Source of the DNA: Galbibacter pacificus
Lineage (GTDB): Bacteria > Bacteroidota > Bacteroidia > Flavobacteriales > Flavobacteriaceae
Assembly (NCBI RefSeq): GCF_029603165.1
Contig: NZ_JAQSVC010000001.1
Coordinates: 1 to 64,000 of the forward strand
DNA: 64,000 nt
Direction of reading: 5' to 3'
Shown here: in pieces, positions 27,734 to 37,429 of the stretch
Numbering within the stretch: position 1 is the first letter of the stretch
Layout: each line of letters starts with the position of its first letter
Translations under genes and position numbers: made by a program
The notes under the pieces: model-generated
Told to the model about the DNA's origin: nothing
The model's database searches: none
The model's input: only the letters and a program-made list of their open reading frames with translations

Positions 27734-29026
27734 ATGGATTATTCAGTAATCATAGCAAGTTTAATAGTTTTTCTGGCACTTATTTTTGTATTGGTAGGAA
27801 TATTATTAACCGCAAAAGCAAAACTCGTTCCTTCGGGTCCTGTAACATTAAAAATCAACGGAGAAAAAGATGTTGAAGTTTCGTCAGGGGGGACCTTGTT
27901 ATCAACTTTAGGAAATAGCAAAATATTTTTACCTTCTGCCTGTGGTGGTGGTGGTACCTGTATCCAGTGTAAGTGTATAGTTAAAGAAGGCGGGGGGCAA
28001 ATGCTTCCAACCGAAGAACCGCACTTTACCCGTAAAGAAGCCGCCGAAGGATGGAGGCTTGGATGTCAGGTAAAGGTAAAACAGGACATGGTTATTCAAG
28101 TACCGGAAGAGGTATTTGGTATAAAAAAATGGGAAGCAGAGGTTGTTCGTAACTGGAACGTGGCTTCTTTCATAAAAGAATTTGTTGTACGTATCCCGGA
28201 AGATATGGATTACCAAGCGGGTGGATATATTCAAATTGAGATTCCGCCGGTGGAAGTTAAATATGAAGATATTAATATTACTGCTCACCCCGAAGAACAC
28301 GAAGACCCTAAAAAATTCCAGCTAGAGTGGGATAAATTTAATTTATGGCCTTTGGTGATGAAAAATACAGAGGTTGTTGAAAGGGCCTACTCAATGGCTT
28401 CTTATCCTGCCGAAGGAAGGGATATTATGTTGAACGTGCGTATTGCAACCCCGCCATGGGATAGAAATAAAAATGGCTGGATGGATGTAAATCCAGGTAT
28501 AGCATCTTCTTATATATTTTCCAGAAAAGCGGGAGATAAAGTTGTAATTTCAGGACCTTACGGAGAATTCTTTATCAACCCGAGCGAAGCAGAAATGCTA
28601 TATGTTGGCGGTGGGGCCGGAATGGCGCCAATGCGTTCACATTTGTACCATCTCTTTAAAACCCTTAAAACCGGTAGAAAAGTTACATATTGGTACGGTG
28701 GACGCTCTAAACGTGAATTGTTTTACTTAGAGCATTTTAGGGAATTAGAAAGGGATTTCCCTAACTTTAAATTTTATATTGCCCTATCCGAGCCTTTAGA
28801 AGAAGATAATTGGAAAGTAAAAGATGGACTTGATGGCGAAGGTGATGGTTTTGTTGGCTTTGTTCACCAAGTAGTTATCGATAATTACTTGAACCATCAT
28901 GAAGCCCCAGAGGATATAGAATTCTATTTCTGCGGACCGCCATTAATGAACAAGGCTGTTGAAAAAATGTGCGACGATTTTGGTGTGCCGCCAGAGAATG
29001 TTCGTTTTGATGACTTTGGAGGATAA
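27734..29026 (+). CDS. nqrF: Na+-translocating NADH:quinone reductase subunit F
   Basis: NqrF is the NADH-oxidising entry subunit. The 430-residue protein has one N-terminal membrane helix (about 5-26), a [2Fe-2S] ferredoxin domain with ligands C70, C76, C79 and C111 ([13 protein letters not shown] and RLGCQ), an FAD-binding domain with [12 protein letters not shown], and a C-terminal NADH-binding domain ([15 protein letters not shown] and [13 protein letters not shown]), ending in the conserved FDDFGG. All catalytic features are intact. A terminator lies 35 bases downstream and closes the operon. Confidence 0.97.
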   Translation: MDYSVIIASLIVFLALIFVLVGILLTAKAKLVPSGPVTLKINGEKDVEVSSGGTLLSTLGNSKIFLPSACGGGGTCIQCKCIVKEGGGQMLPTEEPHFTRKEAAEGWRLGCQVKVKQDMVIQVPEEVFGIKKWEAEVVRNWNVASFIKEFVVRIPEDMDYQAGGYIQIEIPPVEVKYEDINITAHPEEHEDPKKFQLEWDKFNLWPLVMKNTEVVERAYSMASYPAEGRDIMLNVRIATPPWDRNKNGWMDVNPGIASSYIFSRKAGDKVVISGPYGEFFINPSEAEMLYVGGGAGMAPMRSHLYHLFKTLKTGRKVTYWYGGRSKRELFYLEHFRELERDFPNFKFYIALSEPLEEDNWKVKDGLDGEGDGFVGFVHQVVIDNYLNHHEAPEDIEFYFCGPPLMNKAVEKMCDDFGVPPENVRFDDFGG

Positions 29027-29054
29027 ACAATCATTACATACGCATATATAGATA

Positions 29055-29089
29055 TAAAAAAACCACGTTTTTCGGCGTGGTTTTTTTAT
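29055..29089. terminator. Bidirectional terminator after nqrF
   Basis: AACCACG (29061-29067) pairs with CGTGGTT (29076-29082), with an A run before and a T run after. It ends the nqr operon and also the convergent lipoprotein gene. Confidence 0.9.
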
Positions 29090-29105
29090 CATTAAAATTC
29101 GATAT

Positions 29106-29624
29106 TTATTTAGCTTCAACATTTACAATATTGGTTTCGTCCCCCGATTTAAATTCAACGGTTTTTAAACGGTTGTCTCCCGGAAGTTTAAAAATAAGGA
29201 CAGCCATGCTTGTAAAAGACTGTTCTTCGCCTTCTTCAATATTGTATTCTATAATAACGCTGGATCCAATTCTTTTAGCATCATCAATTTCTATAATCTC
29301 TTTTCTATTGCTTTCAGGGAGTAAAATTACGCCTACCCTATTTTCATTAAAATCAATTTGGGTCACTTCGTTGTTCATGGTTTTGGCAGCCCCAAATTTT
29401 TGGTCGAACTCCTGTTGGTTATCAATGGTAAAAAACTGTATTACATTGGGTGCAATATCTTTTTTTGGAAAATAATTAGCTACAATTTCTGTTTTCATAG
29501 TTTCTGGTTTTCCAGCACGTGTAAAATCGTTATCACTGCTGTCAGAGTTGTTGCCCTTTTTATTGTTGCAGGACATAATCATTGTTGCGGATAGCGCTAT
29601 AAAAGCTATTTTTTTAATATTCAT
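29106..29624 (-). CDS. Lipoprotein resembling the PrcB-like family
   Basis: A 172-residue lipoprotein with lipobox MIMSC (Cys at about residue 19) and an Asn/Ser/Asp-rich linker. The mature domain, with INQQEFDQKFG-like, FNENRVGVILLPE, SSVIIEYNIEEGEEQSFTSMAVLIFKLP segments, looks like the small beta domain of PrcB-type proteins, but this is a visual impression only. It is convergent with nqrF and shares its terminator. The VWA gene downstream of its start is on the same strand but separate. Confidence 0.72.
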   Translation of the reverse strand: MNIKKIAFIALSATMIMSCNNKKGNNSDSSDNDFTRAGKPETMKTEIVANYFPKKDIAPNVIQFFTIDNQQEFDQKFGAAKTMNNEVTQIDFNENRVGVILLPESNRKEIIEIDDAKRIGSSVIIEYNIEEGEEQSFTSMAVLIFKLPGDNRLKTVEFKSGDETNIVNVEAK

Positions 29625-29681
29625 AATGTTATGTTTTTTGTTTGCAATTATAGTTGTAAAAATAATCTATAAACAAAGATA

Positions 29682-31490
29682 CTAAAATCTATTGTAGCTT
29701 TTCATTAACCGAACAAATTCTGCACGGTACCCTTCCTTGTCAACCCCTTTGTTGTTTTCGGCCAAGTTTACTATTTGTTCTTTGGTGGTACCGTTTAAAT
29801 ATTCAGAATCCCTTAAGTACATCCCCCACATGGCAACAGCCGAAGCAAAGTTAAAATCGACATTGGTCGGCGATGGTTTATCATTAACTGGGTGTACTAT
29901 TTCTTTACTAGTGTCTCCATCAGGTTTTTTATACCTGAACTTTACGGTAAGCAATTCGTTTCCATAAGTATTGGTGGCTGTTGTTTTGGTATATTTTAAA
30001 GAATCTATATCTTTTAAATAAGGGCTGTCAATACCTTCTGGAATAAGCTCATACAAAGCGGATACGGTATGTCCACTGCCCAATTCGCCTGCATCTTTGG
30101 TATCGTCTTTAAAATCTTCATCGTTTAAAAGCCTGTTTTCGTATCCAATTAATCTATATGCCTGTATCTTTTCGGGGTTAAATTCCACCTGAATCTTTAC
30201 ATCCTTAGCAATGGTATAAAGTGTGCCTCCAAACTCGGTGCCTAAAACACGTTGTGCTTCTTGCATGGTATCAATATAGGCATGGTTTCCGTTTCCTTTA
30301 TCAGCTAGGGTTTCTAGCTTGGAATCTTTGTAATTTCCCATTCCAAAGCCCAAACAGGTTAAAAAAACACCACTTTTTCTTTTTTCTTCAATGAGGTCTT
30401 CCATTTCGCGGTCGCTGGAAGGACCTATGTTGAAATCGCCGTCGGTGGCAAGAATTACCCTATTGTTTCCTTTTTTTATAAAATTTTCCTGAGCTGTTTC
30501 ATAGGCAAGTTGCAAACCTTTGCTTCCGGCTGTCGATCCACCGGCTTCGAGTTTGTCCAAAGCTTCTATAATTTTGTTTTTGTCACTGCCTGGGGTAGGT
30601 GGGAGTACCAATCCTGCCGCACCTGCATATACCACAACGGAAACCCGATCTTTAGGACGTAATTGACCGACCAATAATTTAAAGGCCGATTTTAACAATG
30701 GCAGTTTGTTGGGGGCCTGCATGGAGCCCGATACATCAATGAGGAATACCAAGTTTGATGGAGGAATGTTGTCCAACGGAACGTTTTTCCCTTGAATTCC
30801 TATTTTTATAAGTTCGTGCTGCTCGTTCCATGGTGTTTTGTTCAACGTGGTTTCAATTGAAAAAGGGTCGTCTCCTGTGGGTTGTTTGTATTCATACTTG
30901 AAATAATTGATCAATTCTTCAATTTTAATGGCGTCCTTTGGTATTTCTTCTCCGTTGTTAATCATACGCCTCATATTACTATATGAAGCCTTGTCGACAT
31001 CAATTGAAAAAGTGGAAAGTGGCTTATAAGTAACCTGTTGAAAGCCACGCTCGTTAATTTCAGTATAGCTTTCAGTGTTTGCTTGAGGAGATGGGGGATA
31101 TGCTATTTGCGTGGAATATGTACTTATGCCCCTTATTACATTCATGTTTTTCTTCAACTCGGCAGCATCTTCCACAATCATAATTTCTTCCAATTCTTCA
31201 CCAGATGGCTCCAATTGTATATTAAGCTCTTTGCTTTTTTCTTTGACGCTAACTTTTTTTGGCTTCATTCCCAAGAATGAAAAAGAAAGAACGTCCCCGG
31301 TTTTGGCGGCAATGGAAAAACGACCGTTATAATTGGTAGCCGTACTAGCGTTGGTAGTTGTATTTATAATGTTTACACCAGGTATCGGACTTCCGTCTGA
31401 TGCATCGGTTACTGTTCCCGTAATCTGTCTAGTCTGGGCTGTAGCCCATGTGGTACTAAGAATGAACAATAAAATATATAAGCTTCGCAT
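29682..31490 (-). CDS. VWA domain protein with CarboxypepD_reg domain (YfbK-like)
   Basis: The 602-residue protein has a signal peptide (ending TWATAQ), a carboxypeptidase-regulatory-like beta-sandwich (about 21-95, with ITGTVTDASDGSPIPGVNI), and a linker ending ELEEIMIV. A YfbK-type N-terminal region follows (STFSIDVDKASYSNMRRMINNGEEIPKDAIKIEELINYFKY in pieces), then a von Willebrand A domain with an intact MIDAS (D252-V-S-G-S256, T in the GGSTAG context and D in ILATDGDFN) and the C-terminal DUF3520 region. VWA domains bind partners via a metal ion; the partner is unknown. I start at MRSLYIL because upstream in-frame codons precede no signal peptide. The protein is presumably exported. Confidence 0.9.
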   Translation of the reverse strand: MRSLYILLFILSTTWATAQTRQITGTVTDASDGSPIPGVNIINTTTNASTATNYNGRFSIAAKTGDVLSFSFLGMKPKKVSVKEKSKELNIQLEPSGEELEEIMIVEDAAELKKNMNVIRGISTYSTQIAYPPSPQANTESYTEINERGFQQVTYKPLSTFSIDVDKASYSNMRRMINNGEEIPKDAIKIEELINYFKYEYKQPTGDDPFSIETTLNKTPWNEQHELIKIGIQGKNVPLDNIPPSNLVFLIDVSGSMQAPNKLPLLKSAFKLLVGQLRPKDRVSVVVYAGAAGLVLPPTPGSDKNKIIEALDKLEAGGSTAGSKGLQLAYETAQENFIKKGNNRVILATDGDFNIGPSSDREMEDLIEEKRKSGVFLTCLGFGMGNYKDSKLETLADKGNGNHAYIDTMQEAQRVLGTEFGGTLYTIAKDVKIQVEFNPEKIQAYRLIGYENRLLNDEDFKDDTKDAGELGSGHTVSALYELIPEGIDSPYLKDIDSLKYTKTTATNTYGNELLTVKFRYKKPDGDTSKEIVHPVNDKPSPTNVDFNFASAVAMWGMYLRDSEYLNGTTKEQIVNLAENNKGVDKEGYRAEFVRLMKSYNRF

Positions 31491-31680
31491 ATGTATAATT
31501 TTTAGTTTGTTTTTTGTAAAAATCAACATCTGTGCCAAAAGGGCCGTACCAATAAATACCGTTTGACTTAAAAATATTGGTTAATACCTTTTTTGTGCTT
31601 ATTCTTCCTGTAGTTTTGTGTAATTTTACTGAGCTTGCTTTTATAACTACAGATACCGAAAATTTTATTAAACGATCCTT

Positions 31681-32040
31681 ATGTCGATAGAACTTACTAC
31701 ACAAGAACTACACAATTTAGCAATGAATGTTGTTGGAAAAGATTTGGAGAAGCAGGGCTTTGAATTTATTTCGGTTAATAGCCAATTAAAAAAAGATCCG
31801 CAATTTGTATGCTTAAAAAACAAAAAGCTTCATTTTGTTGTTGTAAAGGCAGTTTTATATCCTAACAATCCGGAAAAATATGATGTTACGTATATGGAAA
31901 CCATGAAGGAGCATGCGTTAAAATTTAAGGCCCGTACATATTATGCCGGCGTTGGTATTGCCAACGCAAAAAACTATGAAGCCCCTATAACTAAAAACGA
32001 AAACTATATCATTAACTATAATGGCATTATTGAAATCTAA
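31681..32040 (+). CDS. Small conserved protein coupled to apbE
   Basis: A 119-residue cytoplasmic protein without signal or membrane segment. The sequence SIELTTQELHNLAMNVVGKDLEKQGFEFISVNS with DPQFVCLKNKKLHFVVVKAVLYP and YYAGVGIANA matches what I recall as a flavobacterial family that databases often label Na+-NQR subunit F; it has neither the ferredoxin nor the flavin domain of NqrF, so that label is misleading. The VVVKAV and ALKFKARTYYAGVG pattern suggests a nuclease-like or nucleotide-binding alpha/beta fold, unproven. Its 3' end overlaps the start of apbE by 20 bases, so the two are almost certainly translationally coupled. Confidence 0.85.
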   Translation: MSIELTTQELHNLAMNVVGKDLEKQGFEFISVNSQLKKDPQFVCLKNKKLHFVVVKAVLYPNNPEKYDVTYMETMKEHALKFKARTYYAGVGIANAKNYEAPITKNENYIINYNGIIEI

Positions 32041-33061
32041 ATTATTATTATGGCAACTAGGATTGGTTGTTGTTTTTTTTATAGGATGCAATTCTCAGGC
32101 AGAGTCTAACTTTAAAGTAGAACAGGGATATGCCCTTGGTACGACTTACAACATAAAATATGAGGTAGAAAACGACACTGAAGACCTTAAAGGCCAAATC
32201 GATGCCGTTTTTGATACGGTAAACAAATCCATGTCCACATACCTTCCAACGTCAGATATATCTGCTATTAACAGAGGCGATTCTGCCGTAGTGGTCGATA
32301 AATACTTTCGGGAAGTGTACTTACATGCAAAACAGATATGGCGCAAGACCAATGGTTTTTTCGATCCCACCGTGGGTGCTCTTATAAATGCTTGGGGGTT
32401 TGGACCTGAAAAGGCCGTAAACCATATGGAAGATTATCAAGTTGACAGTATTTTGGAATTTACTGGTTTTGATAAGGTTTTTATGTCTGATGATTATAGG
32501 ATTATAAAAAAGAATAAAAACATATACTTGGATTTTAATGCCTTGGCTAAAGGATATACCATCGACCTTATTGGAAGGATGTTTGAAAGAAACGGCGTGG
32601 AAAATTATCTAATCGAACTGGGCGGTGAAATTTTAACCAGAGGGAATAGCCAAAACACAAATAAGATTAAAAATTGGGTGGTGGCCATTGACAGCCCTAT
32701 GCAGGATAAGGAACAGCGCGTTTTAATTGCCAAGGTAGAGCTTAAAGACAAGGCAATGGCCACGAGCGGCAACTACCGTAAATTTAGGGTAGACGAAGCA
32801 ACGGGCGAGCATTATGTGCATATTATAAACCCATTGACCGGATATCCCCAAAAAAGCAGTGTTCTAAGTGTTTCTGTGGTGGCAGATAGCTGTATGTTGG
32901 CCGATGCTTATGCAACTGCCCTAATGGTAATGCCCTTGGAAAAGGCAAAGGAACTTTTAAAAGTAACCCCAGAAATTGATGCATACATCATTAGCGCCGA
33001 TAAAGATGGAGACCTTATTGAATATAAAACTAAGGGCTTTCAGGAGTTGCTTTTGGAATAA
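32021..33061 (+). CDS. apbE: FAD:protein FMN transferase ApbE
   Basis: ApbE splits FAD and attaches FMN through a phosphoester to Thr or Ser in target proteins; NqrB and NqrC are its classical targets. The 346-residue lipoprotein has lipobox FFIGC (Cys23), so it works outside the cytoplasmic membrane. Family motifs are GTTYNIKY, MSTYLPTSDISAINRGD, FFDPTVGALINAWGFGP, the FAD-binding DFNALAKGYTIDLIG, GGEILTRG, and the metal-site region TSGNYRKF with HIINPLTGYP and ADAYATALMVM. The start overlaps the upstream small gene. The location 3 kb from nqrF suggests one functional group but a separate transcript. Confidence 0.95.
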   Translation: MALLKSKLLLWQLGLVVVFFIGCNSQAESNFKVEQGYALGTTYNIKYEVENDTEDLKGQIDAVFDTVNKSMSTYLPTSDISAINRGDSAVVVDKYFREVYLHAKQIWRKTNGFFDPTVGALINAWGFGPEKAVNHMEDYQVDSILEFTGFDKVFMSDDYRIIKKNKNIYLDFNALAKGYTIDLIGRMFERNGVENYLIELGGEILTRGNSQNTNKIKNWVVAIDSPMQDKEQRVLIAKVELKDKAMATSGNYRKFRVDEATGEHYVHIINPLTGYPQKSSVLSVSVVADSCMLADAYATALMVMPLEKAKELLKVTPEIDAYIISADKDGDLIEYKTKGFQELLLE

Positions 33062-33087
33062 CAATTTAATTAAAACCGAACGGCGCC

Positions 33088-33861
33088 TCACTTTTTGGGC
33101 TTATGGCACACGGGAATAATCTCGTTGGGGTTAAGAGCATAGCGTTGAATGTCTTTGGAAGGTAGTTGTTTTGGATAATCAACTTCTTCTACTTTAAAGC
33201 CTATGTTTCTTAACCTGTTAAAATAATCCATTCCATATACGCGGACGTGGTCGTATTGACCAAAGATTTTGGCACGCTCTTTTCTGTTGGTTATGGAATC
33301 GTCTTCAAAGGTATTTTTTCTGTTGATATCCTGTGGAATTTGAAAGATGCCCCATCCATCGGGCTTCATTACACGGAACAATTCCTGCATGGCCTTTTCA
33401 TCATCTTTAATATGCTCAAGTACATGATTGCACAAAATAACATCATATGTGTTATCTTCAAAAGGAAGGTTGCAAATATCGGCTTTTACGTCGGCTAAAG
33501 GAGATTCAATATCGGTGGTGGTATATTCAATATTGTTTAACTTTTTAAAGCGTTTGTAAAAAGCCTGTTCTGGGGCAAAATGAAGCAATTTAATGGGGGT
33601 TTTAAAAAAATCTGTTTCATTGGCAAGGTACAGCCATAAAAGCCGGTGCCGCTCCAGAGAAAGTGTTCCGGGGGCCAGTACGTTGTTTCTTTGGTTGCCG
33701 TAACCATAGGGCAAAAACGATTTATAACTTTTGCCGTCTATTGGGTCGGTATATGTGTTGCCTTTGTATAGAACGACTATAAGTGGCCGGACCCAATAGC
33801 TTAATTTAATGAGCAGGGGCCTGGGAACAGTATTTAAAACAAGTTTAAAAAGCTTTTTCAA
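33088..33861 (-). CDS. Class I SAM-dependent methyltransferase
   Basis: The 257-residue protein has a Methyltransf_11-type domain: LLHFAPEQAFYKRF is the motif I region (degenerate, with APEQ instead of a GxGxG), then YTTTDIESPLADVKADICNLPFEDNTYDVILCNHVLEHIKDDEKAMQELFRVMKPDGWGIFQIP read in pieces, giving motifs II to IV. A hydrophobic N terminus (about 35 residues) with KLVLNTVPRPLLIKLSYWVRP may associate with the membrane. Flavobacteria have such a gene after map in several genomes as I recall; the substrate is unknown. It starts 14 bases after the map stop codon, so it is in the map transcript. Confidence 0.85.
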   Translation of the reverse strand: MKKLFKLVLNTVPRPLLIKLSYWVRPLIVVLYKGNTYTDPIDGKSYKSFLPYGYGNQRNNVLAPGTLSLERHRLLWLYLANETDFFKTPIKLLHFAPEQAFYKRFKKLNNIEYTTTDIESPLADVKADICNLPFEDNTYDVILCNHVLEHIKDDEKAMQELFRVMKPDGWGIFQIPQDINRKNTFEDDSITNRKERAKIFGQYDHVRVYGMDYFNRLRNIGFKVEEVDYPKQLPSKDIQRYALNPNEIIPVCHKPKK

Positions 33862-33875
33862 TTAAAAGTGGCTAT

Positions 33876-34694
33876 TTATTTTGCGGTTACATGGTTTTTA
33901 AACTCAGCTTCCTCGTTGCTTTCAATCCCCAATGCATCATATATGTATTTAAATGTGGAAAGGATTTCGGGTTGCCCGTTAATAAGGGCTACATCATGCT
34001 CAAAATGTGCGCTTGGTTTTCCGTCGGCGGTAACAATTGTCCAACCGTCCTTTAATTGTTTTATACGATGGGTACCCATATTAATCATTGGTTCTATGGC
34101 GACCACCATACCTTCTACAAATTTTTTACCACGTCCCCTTTTGCCATAGTTTGGCATTTCGGGATCTTCGTGCATTTTTTTCCCTAATCCGTGGCCTACC
34201 AATTCCCTAACAACGCCATATCCGTGATTTTCGCAATAGTTTTGTATGGCAAAGCCAACATCGCCCACGCGGTTACCGTGTTTAAACTCACGAATTCCAA
34301 CATACAAAGATTCTTTAGTAACCTGGAGTAATTTTTTGGTTTCGGGAGCTACTTCACCAATTTCAAACGTATATGCATGGTCTCCGTAGAAACCATTTTT
34401 CAAGGCGCCACAATCTATGGAAACAATATCGCCCTCTTTTAAGGGGGTATCTGTTGGCAGCCCATGTACCACCGCTTCATTGGTGCTTGTTAATAGCGTA
34501 GAAGGACAGCCGTACAAACCTAAAAAACCAGGCTCGGCTTGGTGGTCCCTTATAAATTCTTCTGCAATTTTATCTAGGTGCTTTGTGGTAACGCCCGGCT
34601 TTAATTCTGTAGCCAACATGCCTAATGTTTTAGAAACAATAAGGGCACTTTCTCTCATTAATTCTATTTCTTCGAGCGTTTTTACTTTAATCAT
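33876..34694 (-). CDS. map: Methionine aminopeptidase, type I
   Basis: Map removes the initiator methionine from new proteins. The 272-residue protein has the pita-bread fold signatures with all five metal ligands in place: VSIDCGALKNGFYGDHAYTF (Asp pair), VGHGLGKKMHEDP (His), EPMINMG (Glu) and FEHDVALIN (Glu-type ligand replaced in register by the HFEHDV motif of the family). It lacks N-terminal extensions, as in type Ia. It is the first gene of a unit with the methyltransferase. A TATTTTTG box lies about 140 bases upstream. Confidence 0.96.
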   Translation of the reverse strand: MIKVKTLEEIELMRESALIVSKTLGMLATELKPGVTTKHLDKIAEEFIRDHQAEPGFLGLYGCPSTLLTSTNEAVVHGLPTDTPLKEGDIVSIDCGALKNGFYGDHAYTFEIGEVAPETKKLLQVTKESLYVGIREFKHGNRVGDVGFAIQNYCENHGYGVVRELVGHGLGKKMHEDPEMPNYGKRGRGKKFVEGMVVAIEPMINMGTHRIKQLKDGWTIVTADGKPSAHFEHDVALINGQPEILSTFKYIYDALGIESNEEAEFKNHVTAK

Positions 34695-35061
34695 ATTGCG
34701 TTTTTTAAACTGAAAAATTAATCTGCTGTGCGGTTGTTGTATTTAAGTGCATTTGCTTACTTGCCATGTAAGCTTGCTGCCTTGCAACTTTTGTTGTTAT
34801 TTTTGAATCAAAAAACTTTAATAACAGCATGCAAAAATAAGTATTATTTTTTAGTTTTTACGTGTTTGGCTTTCTACAAAGGGTTTTGTTGTTTGAGACG
34901 GCCATATGCTTGCTGCTAGTTCTAGATTGAGCCAAATATCCTGTTTGTTCGACAAGGAAGGGGAATAATGGCGATTGGTGTATGAAAAGAGGATAGTGTC
35001 GTAAAAGAATCGAGGCCATTCTTTGTGGAATGACCTCGAAATATATATATGTTTGGCATAA
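34695..35061. other. Intergenic region: map leader and M1 peptidase terminator
   Basis: No gene is visible. On the minus strand TATTTTTG (34832-34839) fits a map -7 box with a leader of about 130 bases. GAGGCCATTC pairs with GAATGACCTC (35012-35037, one mismatch) just beyond the M1 peptidase stop codon; on the minus strand it is followed by a moderately T-rich stretch and is its likely terminator. Otherwise the DNA is AT-rich and featureless. Confidence 0.6.
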
Positions 35062-37368
35062 CTAGTTTTGAACTTTCTCCTTGAACTTATCGAAGTCCGA
35101 TTCTCCTTTTTGTTCAGGCCAGCTATTGTTTGAAGTGTCAACGTCAGCAGTTTCGGCCTTCGGATCGACTACAATACTGGTAATCTCTTTATTGGAGGCT
35201 TCAACTATTTTTACCTCTTTGTCATTCTTTCTCCAAATTTCCACGGGATACGTAATATCTTTTTTCGTACCATCTTTATAGGTATATTCAACGATTAATG
35301 GCATTGGGATACCGCCCGGCTTGTTGAAGCTTACTTCGTAAAAATATTTTGGTTTTTCCATTTTAGCCCTTTCAGAAGGCGTGAAATTGTCCATTAAGTA
35401 CTCGTTGAGCGACTTGAAGTTGTCTTCTTCCGATCTTTTTGAAACTTCGTTTTTGTAATCGTCGCTATCTTCAGCAACTAAATATACAAGGTCTGGAAGG
35501 TCTGATTCGGCCATGCCTCTTTCTTCCAAAATTTCTTTTACACGTGCATTTGGAGTAGATGAAACATAATATTTTTTAACGCCTTCTACGCCTATGTCAA
35601 CATGGTCGGTCGTGTAGAACCATTCTCTCCAGAACCAGTCTAGGTCTACCGCCGAGGCATCTTCCATGGTCCTGAAAAAATCTTCGGGGGTTGGGTGTTT
35701 AAACATCCAGCGCTGGGCGTATGTTTGGAAAGCATAATCAAACAAATCGTGCCCCATAACGGTTTCCCTTAAAATATTCAGGGCAGTTGCGGGTTTTGCA
35801 TACGCATTGGCCCCTAACTGGAATACATTTTCGGGGTTGGACATAATAGGGGCGATAAAATTTTGGTCGCCTTTCATGTAGTCCACAATTTTGCTGGGTT
35901 CACCTCTTCTGGAAGGATATTTCCCATCGGGGCCTACCGCTTCCGGATGGCTTTTTGCAAATTCCTGCTCGGTTAAATATTGGCAAAAAGTATTGATGCC
36001 TTCGTCCATCCACCCCCATTGGCGCTCGTCTGAATTTACGATCATTGGAAAATAGTTGTGGCCAACTTCATGGATAATCACGCTAATCATTCCAAATTTA
36101 GTACGGTCGCTATAGGTGCCGTCTTCATTTGGCCGTCCATAGTTCCAGCAAATCATGGGATATTCCATTCCCTGGTTTTTTGCATGCACCGAAATTGCTT
36201 TTGGGTAAGGATAAGCAAAGGTATGGTGCGAATATGTCTTTAAGGTTTGTACAACGGCTTTTGTGGAATATTCTTCCCAAAGTGGGTTTCCTTCTTTTGG
36301 ATAAATGGAAACGGCCATGACCGTTTTGTTTTCACTTGTTTTTACGGCCTGCATTTCCCAGATATATTTTCTGGAAGTTGTAAAGGCAAAGTCGCGCACA
36401 TTTTCGGCTTTTAGCCTCCATGTTTTTTTGTCTGTAGCATGCCCTTTTTCGTTTTCTCTTGCTTCGTCTTCGGTAACGATAAATACAGGTTTTTTATATG
36501 AAGTCTTAGCTTTCTCGTAACGTTTCAACATTTCGTCTGTTAAAACTTCTTTTGGGTTTTGAAGCACCCCGGTACCGTCCAGGATATGATCGGCAGGAAC
36601 GGTAATGTTTACCTCAAAATTTCCAAATGGTAAAGCAAACTCTCCACTTCCCCAAAATTGATGGTTTTGCCATCCTTCTACGTCGTTGTATACGGCCATG
36701 CGAGGATAAAACTGGGCAATAACATAGTTTTTATTTCCGTCGGGGAACAGCTCGTAACCACTACGTGCCCTGTCGATGGTATGATTGTTTACATTGTACC
36801 ACCATTCGATATTGAACGAATATTTTTCTCCCGGCTCCAGTGGTTTGGGAATGTCTATACGCATCATGGTCTGGTTGATGGTGTGCGGTAAGTTTCTGCC
36901 TTTGGTGTCTTTTACCGATTGAATATTGAATCCACCGTCAAAAGGGGCTTTGTAATATTTATTGGCAAAGTTTGCCGTTTCTTCTGCTGGGGGGACACCG
37001 CCACCGTTTCTTAAGGGTGCCTTGGAATCTTTGGCCCTGACGTTTTGGTCTAATTGAACCCAAAGGAACTCTAATTTGTCAGGGGAATTGTTGGTATAGG
37101 TAATGGTTTCTTTACCAATAATTTTCTGGCTTTCGTCATTAAGCTCGATGTCCATTTTATAATCTGCCTGCTGTTGGTAATAAGCTGGACCGGGAGCCCC
37201 GGATGCGGTTCGGTACATGTTTGGAGTAGAAAACTCCTCGTACATTTGTCTAAATTTGTTAGTGTTGGAATGGCCCTGTTCTGGCTCCTCGCTGCCGTTT
37301 TCCTGAGAAAAAACCGCACTAAAGGACAAGAAGCAGAAACCTGCTAATAAGTACTTGAATTTATGCAT
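35062..37368 (-). CDS. M1-family zinc metallopeptidase, exported
   Basis: M1 peptidases cut residues from the N terminus of peptides. The 768-residue protein has a signal peptide (ending AVFSQ), an N-terminal beta domain, and the zinc site HEVGH (433-437) with the third ligand E456 in WMDEGINTF, the HExxH-18-E pattern. The exopeptidase motif reads GMEYP (400-404) in place of GAMEN, a variant usual in this bacterial subgroup. The C-terminal domain (about 600-768) is beta-rich and has no recognisable T9SS sorting signal, so a periplasmic site is likely. It is the last gene in the four-gene envelope unit, 61 bases after the DUF6702 gene. Confidence 0.92.
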   Translation of the reverse strand: MHKFKYLLAGFCFLSFSAVFSQENGSEEPEQGHSNTNKFRQMYEEFSTPNMYRTASGAPGPAYYQQQADYKMDIELNDESQKIIGKETITYTNNSPDKLEFLWVQLDQNVRAKDSKAPLRNGGGVPPAEETANFANKYYKAPFDGGFNIQSVKDTKGRNLPHTINQTMMRIDIPKPLEPGEKYSFNIEWWYNVNNHTIDRARSGYELFPDGNKNYVIAQFYPRMAVYNDVEGWQNHQFWGSGEFALPFGNFEVNITVPADHILDGTGVLQNPKEVLTDEMLKRYEKAKTSYKKPVFIVTEDEARENEKGHATDKKTWRLKAENVRDFAFTTSRKYIWEMQAVKTSENKTVMAVSIYPKEGNPLWEEYSTKAVVQTLKTYSHHTFAYPYPKAISVHAKNQGMEYPMICWNYGRPNEDGTYSDRTKFGMISVIIHEVGHNYFPMIVNSDERQWGWMDEGINTFCQYLTEQEFAKSHPEAVGPDGKYPSRRGEPSKIVDYMKGDQNFIAPIMSNPENVFQLGANAYAKPATALNILRETVMGHDLFDYAFQTYAQRWMFKHPTPEDFFRTMEDASAVDLDWFWREWFYTTDHVDIGVEGVKKYYVSSTPNARVKEILEERGMAESDLPDLVYLVAEDSDDYKNEVSKRSEEDNFKSLNEYLMDNFTPSERAKMEKPKYFYEVSFNKPGGIPMPLIVEYTYKDGTKKDITYPVEIWRKNDKEVKIVEASNKEITSIVVDPKAETADVDTSNNSWPEQKGESDFDKFKEKVQN

Positions 37369-37429
37369 AGTTGTTTAGAATGAATTAGGTTTGAAAATTA
37401 AATAATTTGAACACTATTTATAATTAAAG

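Noticed and set aside
34851-35141. A 96-residue minus-strand frame overlapping the 3' end of the M1 peptidase gene
   Set aside because: It starts inside the peptidase gene in another frame and continues through the terminator; no similarity visible.
35062-37368. M1 peptidase as type IX secretion cargo
   Set aside because: The C-terminal end lacks the glycine- and lysine-containing sorting domain motifs expected for T9SS substrates; it has only a Sec signal peptide.
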